From contig JBDKTK010000284.1 of the NCBI GenBank assembly GCA_039680225.1, forward strand, positions 1-6,946: a stretch of 6,946 nucleotides of DNA, given 5' to 3'. Source of the stretch: JBDKTK01 sp039680225 (GTDB lineage: Bacteria > Desulfobacterota > Syntrophia > Syntrophales > UBA4778). Shown here piece after piece: positions 1 through 5,791 of this stretch. Position 1 is the stretch's first letter; each line of letters starts with the position of its first letter. Below the pieces are notes generated by a model that saw only the letters and a program-made list of their open reading frames with translations, was not told the DNA's origin and made no database searches. The position numbers and the translations under genes were made by a program.

Positions 1-347
1 TAATCATAATGCCGGTAGCGGGCCGTTCGGCAATGATCATGGTGATGGGCGCCCTGCCTTACGCCCGCCCTGAAGGAGGATTGGGGAGCGTATTTATGCG
101 CGGCCGTTCGGCATTATGGGTGATCTGGGGGCTTTTCTTTCTCAGTGCCGCGGGCCTGGCCGCGGCCGGTTGGCTCGGATTTGCTGCGGCGATTGCCGCC
201 GCGCTGATGACTGCGCTCGCCGCAGTTTACACGAACCACAAGATCGGGGGCATCACGGGAGACACGATCGGCGCGACCTGCGAGATCATTGAGCTGGTCC
301 CGCTGCTGGTAGCCGCTGCGGGGATCCATAGAGGACTGGTCGCATGA
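1..347 (+). CDS. cobS: Adenosylcobinamide-GDP ribazoletransferase (cobalamin synthase), C-terminal part, 5' truncated
   Basis: CobS is the integral membrane enzyme that joins adenosylcobinamide-GDP to alpha-ribazole (or its phosphate), the last assembly step of adenosylcobalamin. Only about the last 114 codons are here; the frame is open to the window edge. The ATG at 9 is therefore not taken as the start: the residues around it (GRSAMIMVMG, then the family's YARPEGGLG motif at about bases 60-87) are internal CobS sequence. CobS is normally about 250 residues, so half is missing, including the Asp-rich DGLDG-type motif expected upstream. What remains has hydrophobic segments at roughly bases 111-170 and 172-228, the conserved loop KIGGITGDTIGATCE (bases 240-284) and a final hydrophobic stretch (about 286-332). 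The stop overlaps the next start as ATGA. The family assignment rests on the two conserved motifs and the cobalamin neighbourhood, and is firm. Confidence 0.93.
   Translation, partial: IIMPVAGRSAMIMVMGALPYARPEGGLGSVFMRGRSALWVIWGLFFLSAAGLAAAGWLGFAAAIAAALMTALAAVYTNHKIGGITGDTIGATCEIIELVPLLVAAAGIHRGLVA
331..335 (+). promoter_or_regulatory. Shine-Dalgarno for the cobD-cobQ fusion
   Basis: GAGGA lies 8 bases before the ATG at 344, inside the last codons of cobS. It supports that start, which also gives the N-terminal KHGGN motif expected of CobD. Confidence 0.7.
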
Positions 348-2914
348 ATATCCTCAAGCATGGCGGAAATACACGTTACCTGGCCCAAATGTCCGGGATG
401 CCCGAGTCGCGCGTCCTCGATTTTTCGGCCAATATCAACCCGCTGGGGCCGCCGCAGTGGCTCAGGGCGCTGATCAGCCGGCAACTGGAAAGGCTGGCCC
501 ATTACCCCGACCCGGACTGCACGGGCATTATCGAGGCCTTCGGCAAACGCTGGGGCGTCTCCCCGGACGAGGTCATTTTCGGGAACGGCTCGACGGAACT
601 GCTGTATATAATACCGCGCGCCTTCGGTAATCGGCGGGCAATTGTGACCGCCCCCGCTTACGCCGACTATGCATCAGCCTGCAGGCAGGCCGGGATGGCC
701 GTTGAGAAATGGCTGTTAAAAGAAGAGGAAGGGTTTGCCCTGAATCTCGCCGAATTCGAAAAGTTCATTGGCGAAGGCGATCTTATTTTCATCGGCCAGC
801 CCAACAACCCCACCGGCCTTTCCACCGGGACGGAAGACCTGCGGGCGCTCGCCCGCCGCAACCCTTCGGCCCTCTTCATCGTGGACGAGGCCTTTGCGGA
901 TTTTGTCGACGGCATCGACCGCCTTGTCCGCGACCGGCCCGCGAACGTCATCGTCCTCGGCTCGCTGACGAAATTCTACGCCGTCCCGGGGCTGAGGCTG
1001 GGCTTCGCCGCCGCAGATGCGGGCCTGGCAGCAAAGATGCGCGGGCTCATGCCGCCCTGGACGGTGAACAGCCTCGCCCAGGCCGCGGGAGAGGCCGCCC
1101 TTCTGGACGAGCGCTACGGTGGGGAAAGCCGGGCTTACGTGAAAGGGGCGCGGACGGCACTCGCCGCGGGACTCGGAAAAATTCCCGGCCTGACCGTCTA
1201 CCCGGGAGAAGCCAATTTCCTGCTCGTGCGAATCGGCGGAAAGATTGATGCCCCCGAACTTGCCGCGCGGCTCATCCGCAAAGGGATAGCCGTCCGGGTG
1301 TGCAGCAATTTCGACGGCCTCGACAGCCGGTTCTTCCGCGTCGCGGTCCGGACGGAAGAGGAGAACGAGCGGCTCTGCGCAGCGCTCGCAGCAGTCCTGG
1401 GCGGCTCCGCGAAAACAACACCCCGCAAGAAGACGCCTTCCATAATGTTCCAGGGGACCAGCTCCAATGCCGGCAAGAGCATCCTGTCGGCCGCCCTGTG
1501 CCGCATTCTCCTGCAGGACGGCTACAGCGTCGCCCCCTTCAAGTCGCAGAACATGTCGCTCAATTCCCACGTGACGGCCGACGGCGGCGAAATGGGCCGC
1601 GCCCAGGCGGTCCAGGCGCAGGCGTGCCGGCTGGCGCCGGATGTGCGGATGAACCCCATCCTCCTCAAACCCAACACCGACACGGGCTCGCAGGTGATCG
1701 TGATGGGAAAGCCGGTCGCCAACATGGACGTGTCAACCTATATCCGCTACAAGCCCCAGGCCTTCGCGGCGGCGCAGCAGGCCTATGATTCTCTGGCGGC
1801 GGAATTCGACGCGGTCGTGCTGGAAGGGGCCGGGAGCCCCGCCGAGGTGAACCTCAAACACCACGACATCGTGAACATGCGCATGGCGCAGTACGCGGGC
1901 TCGCCGGTCCTGCTGGTCGGCGACATCGACCGCGGCGGCGTCTTCGCATCCTTTGTCGGCACGATGGAAGTCCTCTCCGAGTGGGAGCGGGCCCTCGTCG
2001 CGGGCTTCGTCATCAACCGCTTCCGGGGCGACGAGTCGCTCCTCCAGGACGCCATCGACTACACGGCGCGCCACACGGGACGGCCCGCTTTCGGGACGGT
2101 CCCCTATATCCGCGACCTGGGGCTCCCGGAAGAGGACTCGGTCACGTTCAAGAGCCGCATGGGGGATTACGGAGCGGCATCGGAAGACGGCGTGGAGATC
2201 GCGGTCATAGACCTCCCCCACATTTCCAACTTCACCGATTTTGACGCCCTGCAGCTGGAGCCCGATGTCAGGGTACGGATAATCCGTTCGGCCCGCGACC
2301 TCAACCGGCCCGACGCCGTAATCCTGCCGGGGAGCAAGAACGTGATCGGCGATATGGATTACCTGCGCAGGCAGGGGCTGGCGGAACCGATCCTCAAACT
2401 CGCTGCGGTGGGGCACACGGAGATCGTCGGCATCTGCGGCGGCTTCCAGCTGCTGGGCTCCGAAGTGGCCGACCCGCACGGCATTGAATCGGGCGGGCGG
2501 ACAATGGCGGGTCTCGCGCTCCTGCCGATCTCGACGGTGTTGATGCAAGAGAAAACTTTGCGTTCCGTGTCGGCGCGCCACATCGATTCCGGGCTGCCGC
2601 TCAAGGGCTATGAAATCCACCACGGGCAGACCGGCGGCCGCGGCATGGCACCGCTCGTCGTGCGGGAGGACGGGGAGGTCATCGGGCTGCGCTCCGATGA
2701 AAGGAATGTCTGGGGCACTTACCTGCACGGCATCTTCGACTCCGACGGTTTCCGGCGCTGGTTCGTGGATGGCCTGAGAAAGCGCAAGGGACTGGCGGCG
2801 AAGGGGGCCATTGTCGCGGCCTACGACCTGGAGCCCGCCTTCGACCGGCTCGCGGACGTGGTCCGCGCCAGCCTGCGGATCGGGGAAATATACAAACTCA
2901 TGGGGCTGCGGTGA
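344..2914 (+). CDS. cobD-cobQ: Fused threonine-phosphate decarboxylase (CobD) - cobyric acid synthase (CobQ/CbiP)
   Basis: An 856-residue protein carrying two complete enzymes. Residues 1 to about 350 are a PLP fold-type I CobD, which decarboxylates L-threonine phosphate to (R)-1-amino-2-propanol phosphate. Visible motifs are HGGN (6-9), DFSANINPLG (26-35), GNGSTE (80-85), GQPNNPTG (151-158), VDE with the pyridine-binding D181, SLTK with the PLP lysine K210, GLRLG (216-220) and C-terminal R332/R336. A short basic linker (about 352-365, PRKK) leads to residues 368-856, a full-length CobQ/CbiP that uses glutamine and ATP to amidate side chains b, d, e and g. Its motifs are the ATP loop GTSSNAGKS (371-379), EGAGSPAEVNL (494-504), and the class I glutaminase GICGG (nucleophile C698), HH (759-760) and YLHG (H795). 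Each half has about the usual length of the stand-alone enzyme and no frame interruption. CbiB, which joins the two products, follows with a GTGA overlap. Both domain assignments are secure; physical channelling is only inferred. Confidence 0.96.
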   Translation: MNILKHGGNTRYLAQMSGMPESRVLDFSANINPLGPPQWLRALISRQLERLAHYPDPDCTGIIEAFGKRWGVSPDEVIFGNGSTELLYIIPRAFGNRRAIVTAPAYADYASACRQAGMAVEKWLLKEEEGFALNLAEFEKFIGEGDLIFIGQPNNPTGLSTGTEDLRALARRNPSALFIVDEAFADFVDGIDRLVRDRPANVIVLGSLTKFYAVPGLRLGFAAADAGLAAKMRGLMPPWTVNSLAQAAGEAALLDERYGGESRAYVKGARTALAAGLGKIPGLTVYPGEANFLLVRIGGKIDAPELAARLIRKGIAVRVCSNFDGLDSRFFRVAVRTEEENERLCAALAAVLGGSAKTTPRKKTPSIMFQGTSSNAGKSILSAALCRILLQDGYSVAPFKSQNMSLNSHVTADGGEMGRAQAVQAQACRLAPDVRMNPILLKPNTDTGSQVIVMGKPVANMDVSTYIRYKPQAFAAAQQAYDSLAAEFDAVVLEGAGSPAEVNLKHHDIVNMRMAQYAGSPVLLVGDIDRGGVFASFVGTMEVLSEWERALVAGFVINRFRGDESLLQDAIDYTARHTGRPAFGTVPYIRDLGLPEEDSVTFKSRMGDYGAASEDGVEIAVIDLPHISNFTDFDALQLEPDVRVRIIRSARDLNRPDAVILPGSKNVIGDMDYLRRQGLAEPILKLAAVGHTEIVGICGGFQLLGSEVADPHGIESGGRTMAGLALLPISTVLMQEKTLRSVSARHIDSGLPLKGYEIHHGQTGGRGMAPLVVREDGEVIGLRSDERNVWGTYLHGIFDSDGFRRWFVDGLRKRKGLAAKGAIVAAYDLEPAFDRLADVVRASLRIGEIYKLMGLR
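1394..1444 (+). other. Inter-domain linker of the CobD-CobQ fusion
   Basis: About 17 codons (around residues 351-367) separate the last CobD helix from the first CobQ beta strand. They are rich in Gly, Ser, Ala, Thr, Pro and Lys, with a PRKK cluster, as expected of a flexible tether. The Met at 368 (base 1445) falls where free CobQ proteins start, so the fusion looks like a simple end-to-start joining. I see no good Shine-Dalgarno before 1445, so independent translation of CobQ is not supported. Confidence 0.6.
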
Positions 2915-3864
2915 ATATCGAATACCAGGTGCTGATCGCCGTTGCGCTTGACTTGGCGCTGGGGGACCCCCGGTGGATGCCCCACCCGGTAAAGATCATG
3001 GGGCGCTTTGCGATCATGCTGGAGCCGGCCGCGAGGCGGACCATGCCTTCGGCCCGGGCAGCCGGGATTGCTGCCGCAGCGGCGGTTATTGGTTGTTCCG
3101 GCCTTGCCGCCTGGGCGCTTGTCAGGCTCGCCGGGGAGCTGCACCCATGGGCGGCAGACGCGATGTCCATCTTTTTAATATATACCTCCGTGGCCGCGCG
3201 GGACCTCGCCCACCACAGCGCCGAGGTCTTCCGGGCCCTCGATGCGCAGGATCTGGAACTGGCCAAAAGGCGCATCTCCTGGATAGTGGGGCGCGACACG
3301 GAAAACATGAAGGAAGAGGACGTGGTGCGGGCCGCCGTGGAGAGCGTTGCCGAGAACACCAGCGACGGCGTGATCGCGCCGCTGGTCTATGTATTCCTGT
3401 TCGGGCCGGCGGGGGCGATTGTCTACAAGGCGATCAACACCCTCGATTCCACGTTCGGATACAAGAACGAGAGGTACATTGATTTCGGCTGGTGCTCCGC
3501 GAAGATCGACGACCTCGCCAACTGGGCGCCGGCCCGGATCACCGCCCTGCTGATCGCCGCCGCCGCACTGTTCATGGGCATGGGGCCCCGGCGGGCCATC
3601 CTCATCACGCGCCGCGACGGGCGGCTGCACGCGAGCCCCAACTCGGGTCTTTCCGAGGCGGCCATGGCGGGCGCGCTCGGGGTCCAGCTTGGCGGCCCCG
3701 TATGGCGCAAGGGGAAACTCGACCCCATGCCGTTCATGGGCGATCCCGTGAATCCGATCGAGAGGGCGCTGATCCCGAAGGCCAACGGGCTGATGCTCAC
3801 CGCTACGGCCTTTGCGGTCCTGGCGGGAATCATATTTGCGAAGGGAATAAGGGGAATTTCATGA
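2911..3864 (+). CDS. cbiB: Adenosylcobinamide-phosphate synthase CbiB
   Basis: CbiB is a polytopic membrane enzyme that condenses adenosylcobyric acid with aminopropanol phosphate (or aminopropanol) to give adenosylcobinamide phosphate. The 317-residue product has the family length. Landmarks are the N-terminal ALDLALGDPRWMPHPVK, ENTSDGVIAP (148-157), KAINTLDS (173-180) with the following FGYKNERY, and SPNSGLSEAAMAGALG (242-257). Hydrophobic stretches occur near the N-terminus, around residues 50-75, 85-97, 155-172 and 205-225, and at the C-terminus. The start is a GTG overlapping the upstream stop (GTGA). It is preferred because the diagnostic LGDPRWMPHP motif begins only about 15 residues in, and a later ATG would remove it. 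The Shine-Dalgarno is weak (GGGG at 2902-2905), so translation probably depends on coupling to the upstream fusion. Both substrates are predicted products of that fusion. Confidence 0.96.
   Translation: MNIEYQVLIAVALDLALGDPRWMPHPVKIMGRFAIMLEPAARRTMPSARAAGIAAAAAVIGCSGLAAWALVRLAGELHPWAADAMSIFLIYTSVAARDLAHHSAEVFRALDAQDLELAKRRISWIVGRDTENMKEEDVVRAAVESVAENTSDGVIAPLVYVFLFGPAGAIVYKAINTLDSTFGYKNERYIDFGWCSAKIDDLANWAPARITALLIAAAALFMGMGPRRAILITRRDGRLHASPNSGLSEAAMAGALGVQLGGPVWRKGKLDPMPFMGDPVNPIERALIPKANGLMLTATAFAVLAGIIFAKGIRGIS
3849..3854 (+). promoter_or_regulatory. Shine-Dalgarno for cobO
   Basis: AAGGGG precedes two adjacent in-frame ATGs (3861 and 3864), with spacings of 6 and 9 bases. The first gives the ATGA overlap used elsewhere in this operon and is preferred, but either could serve. 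The open frame extends far upstream through cbiB, but that stretch is out-of-frame cbiB sequence and is not coding. Confidence 0.6.
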
Positions 3865-4409
3865 TGTCCAGGGAAAATAAAAAAGGTTCGGCAGGCCGCG
3901 TGCTCCTTTTCACCGGCGACGGGAAAGGCAAAACGACAGCCGCTTTGGGAATGGCGCTGCGGGCCGCAGGCCACGGGATGAAGGTTTTATTCGTTCAGTT
4001 CGTCAAGTCTGATCCCGGCACCGGCGAGATGGCGGCCCTTGCCGCTCTCCCCGGCGCGGAAATAATACAGACGGGACGGGGTTTCGTCCCGGCCCCCTCG
4101 AGCCCGGAATTTTCCGAACACCGCCGCGCGGCCGAGGACGGGATGAAAAAAGCTGCGAAGGCCCTGTCGTCCGGCAGCTACGACATGGTCTGTCTGGATG
4201 AGATAGCGGTCGCCGTGGCGAAGGGTCTCGTTCCCGAAGGAGCGGTGCTCAAGATGATAAGGCAAGCCCACCCGGACACTATTGTGGTTTTAACAGGAAG
4301 GAATGCGACCGTGGGGATGATGGAACTGGCCGACACCGTGACCGATATGAAAAACATCAAGCATGGCCTGGCAAGCGGCTGGCCGGCCCAGAAGGGAGTT
4401 GAGGAATGA
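3861..4409 (+). CDS. cobO: Cob(I)yrinic acid a,c-diamide adenosyltransferase (CobA/CobO/BtuR family)
   Basis: This ATP:corrinoid adenosyltransferase puts the 5'-deoxyadenosyl group on Co(I) of cobyrinic acid a,c-diamide or later corrinoids. The 182-residue product has an N-terminal P-loop GDGKGKTT (19-26), the segment FVQFVKSD shortly after, a Walker-B-like LDE (D113, E114), TGRN (145-148) and the C-terminal family signature KHGLASGWPAQKG (167-179). The length is typical for the short P-loop type and unlike the unrelated PduO and EutT types. After GRGF the usual aromatic (GFTW in the enterobacterial enzyme) is replaced by a Pro/Ser-rich stretch, VPAPSSP, so the corrinoid-facing loop may differ. 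It overlaps cbiB upstream and cbiA downstream by 4 bases each. It sits between the genes for a,c-diamide formation and the later amidations, which matches its place in the pathway. Confidence 0.94.
   Translation: MMSRENKKGSAGRVLLFTGDGKGKTTAALGMALRAAGHGMKVLFVQFVKSDPGTGEMAALAALPGAEIIQTGRGFVPAPSSPEFSEHRRAAEDGMKKAAKALSSGSYDMVCLDEIAVAVAKGLVPEGAVLKMIRQAHPDTIVVLTGRNATVGMMELADTVTDMKNIKHGLASGWPAQKGVEE
4392..4398 (+). promoter_or_regulatory. Shine-Dalgarno for cbiA
   Basis: AAGGGAG lies 7 bases before the ATG at 4406, within the last codons of cobO. It supports the ATGA-overlap start. Confidence 0.65.
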
Positions 4410-5791
4410 GCAGGCCCTGTCCCCGGATAGTAATTGGCGGGACGCACAGCGGCGTCGGCAAGACATCGCTGACGCTGGCCCTTGTTGCCGCCCTGCGCCG
4501 CCGGGGGCGCAAGGTCCAGACATTCAAGGTCGGCCCCGATTTCCTCGATCCCTCGTACCTTGCAATCGCCTCGGGAAGGCCGTGCTACAACCTCGACGGC
4601 TGGATGATGGGGCGCAAGTATGTCGAGGGCCTCTTCGCCCGCGCAACCGCGGATGCCGATATCGCGGTAATCGAAGGCGTCATGGGCCTCTTCGACGGAA
4701 CAGGCGCGGACAGCCTCGAAGGGAGCACGGCGGAAATCGCCGCCTGGCTCAAGGCCCCCGTGGTCCTCGCGGCCGATGTCTACGGGATGGCGAGGAGCTT
4801 CGCCGCCCTGGTGAAAGGCTATGCAACGTTCGACAGGAAGGTCCGCATCAGCGGCGTCATTGCCAACCTCTGCGGCTCCGAGCGCCACGGCAAGCTCCTC
4901 GCAGAGGCGCTGCGCTCCGCTTCATTGCCGCCGCTGGTGGCCGCAGTTCCGCGGGGCGGCCTGCCCGGGCTCCCGAGCCGCCACCTGGGGCTGGTGACGG
5001 CGGATTCTCGCAACCTCTCGCCGCAGAAGCTCGACGAACTGGCGGACGCGTTCGAGGCCAACTCGTCGCTGCCGGATATTTTAAAGCTGGCGGGCGAGGC
5101 CGGGCCCCTCAATGCAAAGTCTCCGCCCCGGAGAAGGCTTCCCGCAAAGGTCCGGCTGGGCATTGCCTTTGACGGGGCCTTTCATTTCTATTACCGGGAC
5201 CTGCTCGATGAACTTGAGGACCGCGGCTGCGAGCTGGTCCGCTTCTCCCCCGCAGGCGACAGCAGCCTTCCGGAAGGCCTGCACGCGCTTTATTTCGGCG
5301 GAGGCTACCCGGAGGAACTGGCGCAGGAGCTCTCGGAGAATGCGCCCATGGTGGCCGACGTTATTAAATTTGCCAGGAGCGGCCGTCCCGTTTACGCCGA
5401 GTGCGGGGGACTGATGTACCTGTGCCGCACCCTGGAAAAAGCGGACGGCTCGGTTCACCCCATGGCGGGGCTCCTGCCGGCCGACACCCGGATGCACAAA
5501 AGTTTCCAGGCGCTCTCGTATGTCGAAGTTGAACTGCGCGAGGATTCCCTCTGGGGGGAAAAGGGGAGCGTGGCCAGGGGCCACGAGTTCCATTATTCCC
5601 AGCTGCTCGCGAACCCCGCGGGAGTCGAAGGCTGGCGCCCGGCATACATTATGAAAAAGCGGTGGGGAATCGCCCCGGAGGAAGAAGGCTTCCAGAAGGG
5701 CCGCGTGCTGGCGAGTTACGCCCACATGCACCTGGCGAGCCGCCCCGCGCTGCTGGAGTATTTTATTAAAACCTGTGAAGGACGAATATGA
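4406..5791 (+). CDS. cbiA: Cobyrinic acid a,c-diamide synthase (CbiA/CobB family)
   Basis: CbiA uses ATP and glutamine to amidate carboxylates a and c of (Co-)cobyrinic acid in the cytoplasm. The 461-residue product has the family's usual length and two-domain order. The N-terminal ATP-binding domain has GGTHSGVGKTS (11-21), FKVGPDFLDP (40-49) and IEGVMGLFDG (89-98). The C-terminal class I-like glutaminase domain has YFGGGYPEE, the nucleophile in ECGG (C333) and the terminal SYAHMHLAS with H442. Because the neighbours make cobyrinic acid and its cobalamin derivatives, the cobalamin role is preferred over the related hydrogenobyrinate enzyme (CobB, aerobic) and over CfbB of coenzyme F430 synthesis. 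The stop overlaps the next start as ATGA. Nothing is truncated or missing. Confidence 0.95.
   Translation: MSRPCPRIVIGGTHSGVGKTSLTLALVAALRRRGRKVQTFKVGPDFLDPSYLAIASGRPCYNLDGWMMGRKYVEGLFARATADADIAVIEGVMGLFDGTGADSLEGSTAEIAAWLKAPVVLAADVYGMARSFAALVKGYATFDRKVRISGVIANLCGSERHGKLLAEALRSASLPPLVAAVPRGGLPGLPSRHLGLVTADSRNLSPQKLDELADAFEANSSLPDILKLAGEAGPLNAKSPPRRRLPAKVRLGIAFDGAFHFYYRDLLDELEDRGCELVRFSPAGDSSLPEGLHALYFGGGYPEELAQELSENAPMVADVIKFARSGRPVYAECGGLMYLCRTLEKADGSVHPMAGLLPADTRMHKSFQALSYVEVELREDSLWGEKGSVARGHEFHYSQLLANPAGVEGWRPAYIMKKRWGIAPEEEGFQKGRVLASYAHMHLASRPALLEYFIKTCEGRI
5778..5782 (+). promoter_or_regulatory. Shine-Dalgarno for the cbiC-cbiX fusion
   Basis: AAGGA lies 5 bases before the ATG at 5788, at the end of cbiA, in a locally A/T-rich stretch. 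It supports the ATGA-overlap start. Confidence 0.6.

Noticed and set aside
1..343. Cobalamin riboswitch or operon promoter at the left edge
   Set aside because: The region is coding for CobS throughout and overlaps the next gene. A leader, if present, must be upstream of the window.
9..347. A complete 112-residue protein starting at ATG 9
   Set aside because: The frame is open to the window edge and the residues around ATG 9 match the interior of CobS, so this is a truncated gene and not a small complete one.
709..1248. Alternative + strand frames inside the fusion (also 1300-1788) as a sign of frameshift or two separate genes
   Set aside because: The main frame carries every CobD and CobQ motif in order without interruption; the alternative frames give low-complexity Arg/Gly/Pro-rich sequence.
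1733..2728. Long antisense open frame opposite the CobQ domain (331 codons), with similar ones at 716-1570 and 5716-6726
   Set aside because: Long reverse-strand frames are expected in high-GC coding DNA. Their translations are rich in Arg, Ala, Gly and Pro with no recognisable domain, while the + strand genes are clearly conserved.
3492..3860. Upstream extension of the cobO reading frame
   Set aside because: It lies entirely inside cbiB in another frame. The P-loop of CobO begins about 18 residues after the ATG at 3861, the usual position, so the extension is not coding.
4072..4091. Hairpin as a rho-independent terminator
   Set aside because: No T-run follows it and it is in the middle of the cobO coding region.
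5569..5585. CGTGGCC/GGCCACG inverted repeat in cbiA as an operator
   Set aside because: It is deep inside the coding region, far from any start, and such short GC-rich palindromes are frequent by chance here.
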